A stretch of DNA of 60,195 nucleotides from positions 1-60,195 of the forward strand of contig JAFGLJ010000037.1 of NCBI GenBank assembly GCA_016928075.1, given 5' to 3'. Source of the DNA: Bacteroidales bacterium. Its GTDB lineage: Bacteria; Bacteroidota; Bacteroidia; Bacteroidales; VadinHA17. Below the pieces are notes generated by a model that was not told where the DNA came from, ran no database searches, and worked only from the letters and a program-made list of their open reading frames with translations. Position 1 is the stretch's first letter; the number at the start of each line of letters is the position of its first letter. Below are positions 45,134 to 54,183 of this stretch, in pieces. Made by a program: the position numbers and the translations under genes.

Positions 45134-46876
45134 TTAGTTATGCCGTAGTGGTGTTTTGATTATAATTTGTTTTTGTTTTATCAACTCTTTCTTTAATTTG
45201 TTATATTTCAGTTCCTGGACTGCTTTTCGCTCATCAATTGCCATGCAGGCTATTACAGCTGAGCTCTGACCAAGTATCATGAAAACAGGTTCCATTCTTA
45301 TAGATCCAAATGCTATGTGTGATGCACTCAGGCAGACAGGTACAATCAAATTACAGCATTCTTCTTTTTTTGGTACTATTGAGCGATAGCTTATGGGGTA
45401 AGGAGCTATAACATGAGCTTCGACATTTCCCTCATTAGATACGTATCCGCTGGGATTTACGAAACGCTTAACATGGTGGGAATCCATACCGTAGGCAGCC
45501 ATACCAACCGGGTCGTCCACTATTTCAATTCCTTCACAGTTTTTCTGGGTCATCACATAATCGCTGATCATACGGCGTGCTTCTCTTATGTACAGTTGTT
45601 GCTGCCAGCCATCTTCGCGCTCATATTCATCTTTGCATGTTCCCCATTGGGAAACCTTATCTCTTACTTTTCTGGGAATCCGTGGATGGTAGGCCAGTGT
45701 CCACATTAATCCCTGCTGATACTGACGATGGCGTTCCAGAATTCTTTCGCGTTCTTCATAGGAAGCTTCGGGGTAGTCCCAGTTTTGCCCGATAAAATCG
45801 GTTGAAAATCCTTTCTGGTTATTGGTATCAGTTTTACGGTTGGGCATAGCCGAATTGATCCAGGGGACAAGGGGATCGCCATAAGAATACATTTCTTCAA
45901 TTGGCCCGACAGCTGCTTCATAGTTACGGAAAAGAAGCTCATAATCCAGCTCATTATAATTTTCCGGTTTCTTAAAAGGTATCCGGTTTTCGGGATGGTC
46001 AGTCAGTGTCATTCGGAAGCAGTAAGCCTGTATTCCTCTGTCACCCTGTCCGTCGGTTCCGGGGCCGCCTTCATTAATGAATGGCAGAAGACCGCTTGAA
46101 GGATCACCTTTTACTATGTAGGGATCCACACCATCGATAAAATTATGATGTACACTGTTATGTGAAACTGTCCCTTTAAGCGTTTTACCAAATTCGTTGG
46201 CCTGAACACCGTTCAAGATTTCTCCATGCTGAGAATTAGATTCTCTGCCAACAGTATAAGAGATTCCTGCAGCTGCCATGAGGTCGCCCTCATATGTAGC
46301 ATCAATAAAAATCTTTCCATAATATGTGTCACCCGATTCCATGGAAATGGAATTAATGGTATTAACATCTTTATTTACCCCTGTTTCTCTGTTAAGCTTT
46401 TGGTTATAGATTATTGTAATGCCGTGATTTTTGATCATATCATGATAAACTTCCAGGGCGGCTGAAGGTTCGAATGTCCACATGGCATCTTCTTTCATAT
46501 CTGTGGCTGTTTGGCCACCATCCCTGTATTCAGATCTCCTCTGCCAGACCCAATTGGTGGGATCTTCATAGTGCCTCTTTATATTCTGATAGAATTCACG
46601 GGCAATACCTCCAATTACCTGCTTGTTGCCAATATCAGTTTGTCCAAGACCACCGGTAGTAAGTCCTCCCAGGCGGTTAGTTGGTTCAATTAATATTACC
46701 GATTTACCAAGCCTTGCAGTCTGAATAGCAGATGCTATACCTGCGGAAGTCCCCCCGTATATGACAACATCTGCATTATTCTTGTTTTTATCATTTTTAC
46801 TGTTGCAGGATAAAAGTAGAGTAATTGTAAATGCGGCTGTTACTATTAAAGTATATGCTTTTCTCAATTGTATCAT
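45134..46876 (-). CDS. FAD-dependent oxidoreductase lipoprotein
   Basis: A 580-residue flavoprotein of the FAD_oxidored (PF12831-like) type. A lipoprotein signal (about 5-24, LLLSC) precedes the dinucleotide fold, whose loop reads [18 protein letters not shown] (about 37-54). [13 protein letters not shown] (about 69-81) and [15 protein letters not shown] (about 190-204) are hallmarks of this group, which is common in polysaccharide-degrading Bacteroidota and often labelled xanthan lyase-like. The substrate is unknown; the exported location suggests sugars or sugar acids. It follows the DUF1846 gene by 9 nt and is probably co-transcribed. Confidence 0.9.
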   Translation of the reverse strand: MIQLRKAYTLIVTAAFTITLLLSCNSKNDKNKNNADVVIYGGTSAGIASAIQTARLGKSVILIEPTNRLGGLTTGGLGQTDIGNKQVIGGIAREFYQNIKRHYEDPTNWVWQRRSEYRDGGQTATDMKEDAMWTFEPSAALEVYHDMIKNHGITIIYNQKLNRETGVNKDVNTINSISMESGDTYYGKIFIDATYEGDLMAAAGISYTVGRESNSQHGEILNGVQANEFGKTLKGTVSHNSVHHNFIDGVDPYIVKGDPSSGLLPFINEGGPGTDGQGDRGIQAYCFRMTLTDHPENRIPFKKPENYNELDYELLFRNYEAAVGPIEEMYSYGDPLVPWINSAMPNRKTDTNNQKGFSTDFIGQNWDYPEASYEERERILERHRQYQQGLMWTLAYHPRIPRKVRDKVSQWGTCKDEYEREDGWQQQLYIREARRMISDYVMTQKNCEGIEIVDDPVGMAAYGMDSHHVKRFVNPSGYVSNEGNVEAHVIAPYPISYRSIVPKKEECCNLIVPVCLSASHIAFGSIRMEPVFMILGQSSAVIACMAIDERKAVQELKYNKLKKELIKQKQIIIKTPLRHN

Positions 46877-46885
46877 ATTTTGACA

Positions 46886-48409
46886 TCAAGTAATAAAAAG
46901 GCTTTTGCTTGAATATTCAGGATCACATGTCAGGTTTACCTTCAGTTTTCGCAATCCTGCTTCATCGCCCGGGGTGGGAATATGGGTAAGATGTACTTCA
47001 CAATCAGCTATACATTTGAGTTTTTCAAGTGCCATTTGTGCGGCAGGATTGGATAAAGCGCTTATCCCGAGTATAATTAATGTTTCATCCAGATCCAGAC
47101 TGACCATTTTGCCATTTAATATATCTCTTTTTAAATAGGTTACCGAGTCAATTATACTTTCCGGTAAAAGGAACATGTTGTCGGGCAGTCCGGCCAGGTA
47201 TTTGGTAGCATTTAAAATCAGGCTTGAAGAAGCATGCATCAGTGGAGAGTTTTTGCCTGTGATAATTGTGCCATCATGCAATTCAATGGAGGCCCCACAA
47301 AAGATTCCGGCATTGCCTTTCCCTTTTTTCTCAGCATTTCTTGCAGCTTCTCTCGCAGGCAATACCACTGTACGATCTTCAACTTTTGCCCCTGCTTTAT
47401 TCATAATTGCAACAGACCGGCTGAGAGTCTCTTTATCTACCAGGCCCAGGGTATATTCCACAGCGCACCTGAAGTACCTCCTGATAATTTCCTGATGTGA
47501 CGCTTCTGTGATTAAGCGATCATTCACAATACCTGCACCTGCACGGTTAACTCCCATATCAGTCGGTGATTGATAAATAGACTCGGCACCTGTTATTTTT
47601 TCAATAATCCTCTTCACCAAATGAAACGCTTCTATATCACGGTTATAATTTGCCACCCTTACATTATAGGCTCTCAGATGATGTTCATCGATCATCACTT
47701 CATCTTTCAGATCAACCGTGGCAGCTTCATAGGCAATATTTACTTTATGATCTATGGGCAGGTCCCAGATAGGGAAGGTTTCAAATTTTGCATAGCCGGC
47801 CTTACCTCCTTTCTTATACTCATGGTAAAGATTACAGAGGCAGGTGGCAAGTTTACCGCTGCCCGGGCCCGGCCCCGTTACAATTACAATCGGTTTGGTT
47901 GTTTTGATATATCCATTTGCCCCATAACCCTGGTCGCTTACAATCTTCTCAATATCTGTGGGATATCCTTTTGTCGGGTAATGGACATATACCTTAACAC
48001 CCCTTAATTCAAGCTTATTCTTAAAAGCTTTGGCAGGGGATTGATTCTCGTAACGTGTAATAACAACGGCTTTGATACTTATACCCCATTCCCTGAAATC
48101 ATCAATGGTTTTTAATGCATCAACATCATAGGAAATTCCAAAATCGGCCCTGATCTTCATTCTTTCAATATCACCTGCATTAATACACAAAATCACATCA
48201 ATCTTGTCTTTTAATTTTTGCAAGAGCCGCATCTTAACATTAGGATCAAAACCCGGCAACACCCGTGCGGCATGATAATCATACAGTATTTTACCTCCGA
48301 ATTCCAGGTACAGCTTATCGTTAAACAGGTTTACTCTTTCAAGTATAGCGGAGGTCTGCTCCTGAAGGTATTTCTCATTATCAAATCCAATATTATTCTT
48401 GGCTTCCAT
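46886..48409 (-). CDS. DUF1846 family protein
   Basis: A 507-residue cytoplasmic protein of the conserved DUF1846 family. Features are GFDNEKYLQEQT at 8-19, a P-loop-like GPGPGSGK (about 174-181), QSPTDMGVNRAG (about 284-295) and the C-terminal LTHIPTPGDEAGLRKL. Structures of the family exist, but I know of no established reaction; a nucleotide- or phosphate-binding role is suggested by the glycine-rich loop. It is the promoter-proximal gene of a pair with the FAD oxidoreductase, an odd mix of a cytoplasmic protein and an exported enzyme. Confidence 0.92.
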   Translation of the reverse strand: MEAKNNIGFDNEKYLQEQTSAILERVNLFNDKLYLEFGGKILYDYHAARVLPGFDPNVKMRLLQKLKDKIDVILCINAGDIERMKIRADFGISYDVDALKTIDDFREWGISIKAVVITRYENQSPAKAFKNKLELRGVKVYVHYPTKGYPTDIEKIVSDQGYGANGYIKTTKPIVIVTGPGPGSGKLATCLCNLYHEYKKGGKAGYAKFETFPIWDLPIDHKVNIAYEAATVDLKDEVMIDEHHLRAYNVRVANYNRDIEAFHLVKRIIEKITGAESIYQSPTDMGVNRAGAGIVNDRLITEASHQEIIRRYFRCAVEYTLGLVDKETLSRSVAIMNKAGAKVEDRTVVLPAREAARNAEKKGKGNAGIFCGASIELHDGTIITGKNSPLMHASSSLILNATKYLAGLPDNMFLLPESIIDSVTYLKRDILNGKMVSLDLDETLIILGISALSNPAAQMALEKLKCIADCEVHLTHIPTPGDEAGLRKLKVNLTCDPEYSSKSLFIT

Positions 48410-48431
48410 TATACTTCCGTAGAATATATTT

Positions 48432-48464
48432 TAAAGATAAACCAGACTTTATATTATTAATCAA
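48432..48464 (-). promoter_or_regulatory. Candidate promoter for DUF1846-FAD operon
   Basis: Minus strand TTG (48464-48462), 22 nt, TATCTTTA (48439-48432). One mismatch to TAnnTTTG and a slightly long gap; leader would be about 20 nt. Confidence 0.4.
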
Positions 48465-48492
48465 CTTTTAGCTTCTATGTTTACGTCGCTGT

Positions 48493-48827
48493 TCACCTTA
48501 TATAGTTATCAAACGCAATTTTAGTTGATGTTTCCATTTCTTCATAATATTCAACTAAATCAGGTTTATCAATCCAGTCGGCTGTCATCTTATCCGTTTC
48601 ATTAACAGCAACATCTTTATTTGATACATGGATATTATACAATAGCCCCATATGAACTCTGCTAACCGGAATTGAATCATCATTGATAAAAGGCTATTCT
48701 GAACAATCATGTTCAATATAACGTTATTTCCTTTTATTAATCCTGTTTCTTTGTAGGTTAATAATTTCCATAATTTATTTATTGGAATAGCAAATACTAA
48801 TTCTTCCAAAATGTTATGGTTAAACAC
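48493..48827 (-). pseudogene. Decayed NUDIX-like (COG4112-type) phosphohydrolase
   Basis: Two fragments in different frames. The 5' part, from a GTG at 48827 overlapping the thyA stop, reads ILEELVFAIPINKLWKLL...KETGLIKGNN. The 3' part, from about 48688 to the TGA at 48493, reads INDDSIPVSRVHMGLLYN followed by HVSNKDVAVNE, MTADWIDK and STKIAFDNY. These match, in my recollection, the two ends of a MutT-like predicted phosphoesterase of about 190-200 residues that has GRVHxGLxY and a final SKI-like helix. The NUDIX box itself and about 80 residues are missing, and a frameshift joins the ends. Identification is by pattern memory; decay is evident from the frame change. Confidence 0.55.
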
Positions 48828-49911
48828 ACATATTCCTTCTTATCGGAGGATGGGGATCATAATCTTCTACAACAAAATCATCTATTGTCAACTGATAAAA
48901 AGGTTTTTTAGCAATACGCAATTTAGGCAAGGTTCTGGGTTCTCTAGACATCTGTTCGAGAATTGCAGTTACATGATCATATTTTTCTTCGTTTCCGTCA
49001 CCGGGAGCCTTTTTATTAATCCAATCCAGAACTTCTAAATAATCCTGTCTTTGAGAAACATTTCTTATTCTTTGTTGCACCTCCCTGAAATTATCTCTGT
49101 ACCATTGGGTTCTCTTTCCAATACTGGTATAGAAATGCGAATCACCAAATGTGTGAATAAATGTTTTAGGCACCATATCTGCTCCCTGTGCAATTACCTG
49201 GGTAAGCGCAGCATAACTGGCTATATTGAAAGGCACCCCTAAAAACTGGTCACAACTTCTCTGGTATAGTTGTAATTCCAGCTCTCCTTCCTCATTTGCA
49301 GTTGCCTGGTACAGAACATGACATGGAGGTAATGACATGCTTGGTGTATCTCCCGGATTCCATGAATCAACAATATGTTTTTTCCCGGTTGGTTTCTTTC
49401 TCAAACCCTCAATCATTTTTCCGAATTGATCTATTTCAACAAAGGTTCCTTTGTCATGATCATAATATTCCCATCTTCTCCATTGTTTACCATATATTGG
49501 TCCGGCATCTCCCCATCTTTTGGCAAATTCATCATCCTCCTTTATCCTCTGGCCGTATTCTGCCATCGCTTTGTCCCAGTCAGGAGAATACTTTACTATA
49601 CTATCTGGAAAGATACCTTCTTTCTGCATCTTGGGCAGGTTGTCCTGGAAGGCGTCGGGTCTCCAGATAGGGCAGTTATTGTCTTCCAGGTATTTAATAT
49701 TCGTATCTCCTCTTAAGAACCATATTGTTTCATGAAACATGGATCTTGTAGCCATCTTTTTGGTGGTTAATAAGGGATATCCTTGCCTAAGATCATATTC
49801 GTTTTGATACCCAAACAGTGAAATGATCCCTGATCCCTTGCTTCCTCCTTTAAAATTGGAACGACTGGAAGTTAAAATTGCTTTTGAATGATCCAAATAT
49901 TGCTGCGCCAT
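48820..49911 (-). CDS. thyA: Thymidylate synthase
   Basis: Folate-dependent enzyme making dTMP from dUMP. The 363-residue protein has the nucleophile Cys197 in LPPCHVLYQ, the dUMP-binding QRSCDQFLGVPFNIASYA (about 218-235) and the C-terminal HTFGDSHFY (about 252-260). It is longer than E. coli ThyA, with inserts around residues 85-125 and near 285-345, as in some long ThyA forms. It ends in RRNMCV. folA, its common partner, is not next to it; a decayed NUDIX-like gene follows instead. A very good promoter lies 41 nt upstream. Confidence 0.96.
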   Translation of the reverse strand: MAQQYLDHSKAILTSSRSNFKGGSKGSGIISLFGYQNEYDLRQGYPLLTTKKMATRSMFHETIWFLRGDTNIKYLEDNNCPIWRPDAFQDNLPKMQKEGIFPDSIVKYSPDWDKAMAEYGQRIKEDDEFAKRWGDAGPIYGKQWRRWEYYDHDKGTFVEIDQFGKMIEGLRKKPTGKKHIVDSWNPGDTPSMSLPPCHVLYQATANEEGELELQLYQRSCDQFLGVPFNIASYAALTQVIAQGADMVPKTFIHTFGDSHFYTSIGKRTQWYRDNFREVQQRIRNVSQRQDYLEVLDWINKKAPGDGNEEKYDHVTAILEQMSREPRTLPKLRIAKKPFYQLTIDDFVVEDYDPHPPIRRNMCV

Positions 49912-49951
49912 TCTTTTATTCTCTTTAGATTGTTTCCGGGTTATTTTTTAT

Positions 49952-49984
49952 CAAAAGTAGCTTTTATTTCGAACGATCACCAAA
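49952..49984 (-). promoter_or_regulatory. Promoter for thyA
   Basis: Minus strand TTTG (49984-49981), a 21-nt gap, then TACTTTTG (49959-49952). Exact match to both halves of the Bacteroidota consensus, 41 nt before the thyA ATG. Confidence 0.65.
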
Positions 49985-50091
49985 CTCTGATGTTCATAGT
50001 ATTGGACAAATTATTAACAAGAGCATTTAATAACTGCCTGGCTAATGATAATAGCGAATGTTTGTCTGAATCCAGTCCTCCTGTCTCTGTA

Positions 50092-50298
50092 TCAATAAAT
50101 AACAACCTGTCTCGCAAAAGCAATCACAATGCTCAAAGGGCAAATTACTGCAAAGTAGAAAATAAATCCCTGATTAGAAGGGGGTTGCCCTTTCTTAATC
50201 TGATAGAATATAAGACTTGAGTAAAGTGGAAGAACGCCAATTATAACGGCAAAAAGTTGGACCCACTTCTTGACCTGAATTTGATCAGAGATCTTGGA
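50092..50298 (-). pseudogene. Start-less membrane protein fragment
   Basis: An open frame of 68 codons with no ATG, GTG or TTG start. It encodes two convincing membrane helices (VQLFAVIIGVLPLYSSLIFY and FIFYFAVICPLSIVIAFARQ) with a basic loop (QIKKGQPPSNQ) and ends in TGA. The composition is that of a real membrane protein, so it may be the tail of a lost gene. The rest of the 564-nt spacer 49912-50475 holds the thyA promoter and nothing else recognised. Confidence 0.35.
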
Positions 50299-50475
50299 TC
50301 ATTGATCAGACGAAAGCCTTAACCGGAACAGGGGACACGACAGTTTTGGTTATTTTGACTGATTTGCATTTTGCATAACGGCTGATCAATACTTAAACTT
50401 TATATTCAATTTTCCTATTTGAAATCTGCAGAAAATTCACCTGGTTATATAGTTTTTATTTTGTCAGCCTCAGCA

Positions 50476-53400
50476 CTATTTAAGGGTAACATCCAGATAA
50501 ACCGAATAACGCCCGTACGTTTCATAGAAAGGCTTAAAAACAACACCGTCAATATTAAATTGCAGCTGCTCATGATCACCTGATATCGATTTACTTATAT
50601 CTTTTGCATCAAATGTTACCTTACGCCATTCTGTTAGTGGCTCAGTCTCCTGGGCGGCCAGCAGAACCGGTCCCCAAAACAAACTGGCAATATTTTGTTG
50701 ATCCATAACCGGTTCCAGATAAAACTTAAACGGCATACGCAACTCAACCGTATCCCCGTCATTCCATTTACGGCTTATGGTAAGATAGCTACCCGGCATA
50801 GCCTTAACATCTTCTTCTTTGCCATTTATCTTCACAAAAAATCCGTTTGTTGCCCAATTTGGCACACGGACATTAAGGTCAAAGTTGCCATTACCCTTAA
50901 TGGTTAACAGTGTATGGTCCTCTTTGGGGTAAGCTGTTGCTTGTGTAACAGTCACATTCTTATCTGTCCAATTTAATGTTGAAGGCACATAAAGGTTCAC
51001 ATACAAAGCCTGGTTGTCTGCACTTCTAAAATAAATTGTGTTTTGAAGTTTTGTGCTGCTCTCAAGAGCCGTCCCGTTACAACAGGTAAAACCAGTCATG
51101 TTAGGATTGCCAAATTGTTTTATTGAACCCATTCTCAATGGCACGTGGTAGGTATTTCCGGGAGTGTGTTCATCAACAGAAGCCAGAATATGATTGTAAA
51201 GCCCGCGTTCGTAATAATCCATTAACTCTGCCCGCTGATCAAAGAGAAAAAGTTTCCGTGTTAATTTAAGCATATTATATGTAGCACAGGACTCATTCTG
51301 GCCGCCGGCATTAAATCCATTCTCGTAAAGTGATGACGGTTCAGCGGTGAAACATTCTGAATTATTAGGGTTATTACGTGATCCTGCAACTCCTCCGATA
51401 CTGTACATATAATTATTGGTGACCATATTCCAGAAATTATCAGCTATATGATAATAATCCGGGTCATCTGAATCACGATAAATTTCTATTGCCCCAATAA
51501 TCTGAGGTATATGCTGGTTGGCATGTAATCCACGGAACAGATCAACATTTTTAGCCAGTCCGCCGGAATGTTCAGTATCGCCAAAAAATACCCTGATATT
51601 ATCAAATAAATGTGCAGTTTCCAGATAACGAGGTTCGTTGGTCAACCGATACAGCCTGGCCATAGCTTCGTTCATTCCCCCATACTCTCCTGCAATATAT
51701 GTGTTCCAAATCTTTATAAGCGTCTCGGTTGGCACCTGGCTCAAACGGGCATATACCCAGTGACCCATGCCTTTGACTATTTCCAATGCCTTTTCATTGC
51801 CCGTGAGTTCATAAACATCCATCAACCCTGCCAGGATCTTATGCAGGGTATAGTACGGTGCCCAAACCTGAGCATCACTCCCTCCATAAGTCGCTCCATT
51901 TTCTAACATGATAAACTGGACTGGCGGATAGGCACTGATAAATCCTTTACCCCAGTTCCAGTAGTCTGTCCGTATACCTTCTTCACTCAAATCTGAACTA
52001 TAACCTGATTTACCCGGACCCGGTGGTACAGCTGTTGGGTCTGATACATATTCTCCTCCCGCTGTTTGTGGTTTTCCGGACAACTGTGATAATTCAAACA
52101 GCGTATTCACCATATATTCAATCTTATCAGCAAAATTTGCCTGGAGTGCTTTATCATAACCGGTGCTTGCATACGCCTGGGCTAATGCTGAAAGATAATG
52201 ACCTGTGGCATGACCGCGCAACTTAGTTGTCTGACTATCCCATCCCCTTAGTGGTTCTGCTCCCTCAGGCTGTTCCTGCCCGAAGGCATTACGAAACATA
52301 TAAAGGAAATTGTCCGGATTTGTACCGGCAAGGCCAGTTAAAAATTTATCACGGTTCTCTATAAATTTTGTTTTGTTATCATAAATGTCAGTGTTTAAAT
52401 AAACCTGGTCAAGATCAAAAACTTCCAGCATACGTTCCGGCGTGGCAGGCTCTTCAGCTTCTTTAACTGTGACAATCGCATTTGGGTGTATGTCTGTTCC
52501 GGAAACACTTCCTGTTACTGTATATGTACCGGGGGCAAGTACCTGGCTGTTATCCTCAGGCGCCGGCCAGATCACTATTACATCCGGCCCTTCAAAATTA
52601 TTGCTGTAAAAGCCCTTTACATGGCGTGGTAATCTTGGCAGAACCCCCACTACCGTTTCCACATGAATGTCCGAAACGCTGGTCAGATATGCATTATACA
52701 ACTGGGGTGTTGTTTCGGGGAACTCCGGAAGATTAGGTACTGGTTGTCGTCTTCTATTGCCTCCTCCCATACCTTCGCGTCCACGATTTTTATGAATCGT
52801 GGAAATTTGTTCTTCAGTCAAAGGGATTCTATAGATCCGGAAATCGTATAATTTGGCGTTTAAACTGGTAATATCAGGAACAAGTGATTTTCCAATACAG
52901 AGTTTATTATTATCTGAATTATTATCGAACAGCTGTTCCAACCCCACCTCAACATTCTTTGCCTCACTTACAAGCTCTCCATTAATGTATGTACTCAATG
53001 TTTTGGACGGAGCACTAAAGACGACAGCTAAATGATTCCATTTATTTACTTCCACCGCTGGTGAACTTGCAATATAATTATCAGATTTATTCACGATTTG
53101 AGCCTGATAACCTTCTTTGTCCTCAGTCCCTGCGGGAGCAACAAAGAAATGCGCCTTGCTGTTTTTCCCAAAATCGAAGAATAGCTGTCCTCTTTTCGCT
53201 GAACAAAGGTATATCCACCCGGTGATACTGAGAGACTCTTCCCCTGTCACCGCTTCACCCGGGATGGAAATAAACGCTTCACCATCTCCTGGTAGAGAAA
53301 GCACCCTGCCAAACAGGCTGTCATTTACAAACTCGAAATCAGAGCCCTGGATACTGCCATGTAAATTATTACGGGACCTGTCATTTGCATCCCGTGTAAA

Positions 53401-53532
53401 AGTATAACGGGCAATCAATGCTGTTTCTCCAATTCCGTCTAAAATCTGATCACCGCCTTGTGCTATCAGGACCGGGGTGCCCAAAATTGAAAAACTCACC
53501 AATATCCCGACGAACAGCTTATATGTTCTCAT
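50476..53532 (-). CDS. LamG - GH127 beta-L-arabinofuranosidase
   Basis: A 1018-residue secreted enzyme. Signal peptide about 1-25; a LamG/concanavalin-like domain (about 35-250, with LSITGWIYL and LYDFRIYRIPLTEEQI); an Ig-like bacterial segment (about 270-360, ending TVKEAEE); then the GH127 (DUF1680) catalytic domain (about 370-1010). The zinc site of GH127 is visible: Glu and Cys of GGQNESCATYN (about 745-748) and the two cysteines of FTCCNGTALES (about 814-816), the second serving as nucleophile in the family. It removes beta-linked L-arabinofuranose from plant glycans. Monocistronic by position, with its own promoter and palindromic operator-like site. Confidence 0.93.
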   Translation of the reverse strand: MRTYKLFVGILVSFSILGTPVLIAQGGDQILDGIGETALIARYTFTRDANDRSRNNLHGSIQGSDFEFVNDSLFGRVLSLPGDGEAFISIPGEAVTGEESLSITGWIYLCSAKRGQLFFDFGKNSKAHFFVAPAGTEDKEGYQAQIVNKSDNYIASSPAVEVNKWNHLAVVFSAPSKTLSTYINGELVSEAKNVEVGLEQLFDNNSDNNKLCIGKSLVPDITSLNAKLYDFRIYRIPLTEEQISTIHKNRGREGMGGGNRRRQPVPNLPEFPETTPQLYNAYLTSVSDIHVETVVGVLPRLPRHVKGFYSNNFEGPDVIVIWPAPEDNSQVLAPGTYTVTGSVSGTDIHPNAIVTVKEAEEPATPERMLEVFDLDQVYLNTDIYDNKTKFIENRDKFLTGLAGTNPDNFLYMFRNAFGQEQPEGAEPLRGWDSQTTKLRGHATGHYLSALAQAYASTGYDKALQANFADKIEYMVNTLFELSQLSGKPQTAGGEYVSDPTAVPPGPGKSGYSSDLSEEGIRTDYWNWGKGFISAYPPVQFIMLENGATYGGSDAQVWAPYYTLHKILAGLMDVYELTGNEKALEIVKGMGHWVYARLSQVPTETLIKIWNTYIAGEYGGMNEAMARLYRLTNEPRYLETAHLFDNIRVFFGDTEHSGGLAKNVDLFRGLHANQHIPQIIGAIEIYRDSDDPDYYHIADNFWNMVTNNYMYSIGGVAGSRNNPNNSECFTAEPSSLYENGFNAGGQNESCATYNMLKLTRKLFLFDQRAELMDYYERGLYNHILASVDEHTPGNTYHVPLRMGSIKQFGNPNMTGFTCCNGTALESSTKLQNTIYFRSADNQALYVNLYVPSTLNWTDKNVTVTQATAYPKEDHTLLTIKGNGNFDLNVRVPNWATNGFFVKINGKEEDVKAMPGSYLTISRKWNDGDTVELRMPFKFYLEPVMDQQNIASLFWGPVLLAAQETEPLTEWRKVTFDAKDISKSISGDHEQLQFNIDGVVFKPFYETYGRYSVYLDVTLK

Positions 53533-53605
53533 AATTTGATTCCTTTTTGAATGTTTTCTTATAAATGAAGAAATAGAGATTAATATTTTTCAGGTTTCAA
53601 ATTAA

Positions 53606-53613
53606 CAAAGATA
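53606..53613 (-). promoter_or_regulatory. Candidate -7 element for GH127 gene
   Basis: Minus strand TATCTTTG, an exact TAnnTTTG, 74 nt before the ATG. The -33 position is occupied by the palindrome at 53621-53639 and has no TTTG, which suggests an activator-dependent or repressed promoter. Confidence 0.5.
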
Positions 53614-53620
53614 TCATAAC

Positions 53621-53639
53621 AGTTCCATAAAATGGAACT
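53621..53639. promoter_or_regulatory. Perfect 8-3-8 palindrome, operator-like
   Basis: AGTTCCAT - AAA - ATGGAACT. It begins 8 nt upstream of the -7 element of the GH127 promoter and covers its -33 region, the place expected for a dimeric regulator's operator. The regulator is unknown. Confidence 0.55.
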
Positions 53640-53712
53640 CAAATTCTTAAGTTAAATATTGTTAAAAGGCAAAGTTATTATGTTATTTACTTTTTAGCGA
53701 TTATTCTGAATC

Positions 53713-54183
53713 TTATGCCCTTATTCTTCCTCCTCTTACCGTGGCCCCCAGAACTATCCCTGCACTCACCACTACAATGTTCTTGACAATATATTGACCT
53801 TCTATCGTTAAAGCATATGGAAAAATATGAAATATTTCGGAAGGAAAGATTATTAAAGGAGCAAATGTTCCAATCATATGCAGATATAGCAGGAGCAGTG
53901 TTTCTCTTAGAAACAGGTTAAACAATAAACCGATACCAATCAAAACCTCCCATGCTGCAAGGCCAAATATTATCACATTATCTGATAAAAGGTTAAGCGA
54001 TAGGACTTTTATTGTCCTGATGGCAATATCTTCTGCAGGACTGAGACCACTAAAAAATTTCAATACACCAAACCAGAGGAATATAATACCTATACTGATT
54101 CGCAACAAAACAGGGCCAATGGCAGCCATCCAATTCGTTACTCTTATATCTATCTTATGAAATGTTTTTCCTCTTAAATTCAT
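53713..54183 (-). CDS. DoxX/DUF417-like membrane protein
   Basis: A 156-residue four-helix membrane protein (helices about 22-45, 70-90, 94-115, 128-150). LLRISIGIIFLWFGVLKFFSG (helix 1, in parts) and AAWEVLIGIGLLF (helix 3) are typical of the DoxX/DUF417 group, which includes the E. coli YkgB/RclC type. Function in this group is mostly unknown; links to redox stress are reported. Its ATG overlaps the stop of the SDR gene as ATGA, so the two are co-translated. Confidence 0.78.
   Translation of the reverse strand: MNLRGKTFHKIDIRVTNWMAAIGPVLLRISIGIIFLWFGVLKFFSGLSPAEDIAIRTIKVLSLNLLSDNVIIFGLAAWEVLIGIGLLFNLFLRETLLLLYLHMIGTFAPLIIFPSEIFHIFPYALTIEGQYIVKNIVVVSAGIVLGATVRGGRIRA

Noticed and set aside
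49888..50220. Plus-strand open frame of 110 codons upstream of thyA
   Set aside because: It overlaps the thyA 5' end and promoter on the opposite strand, has no family features and no composition typical of a protein; the minus-strand reading of the same stretch is more protein-like.
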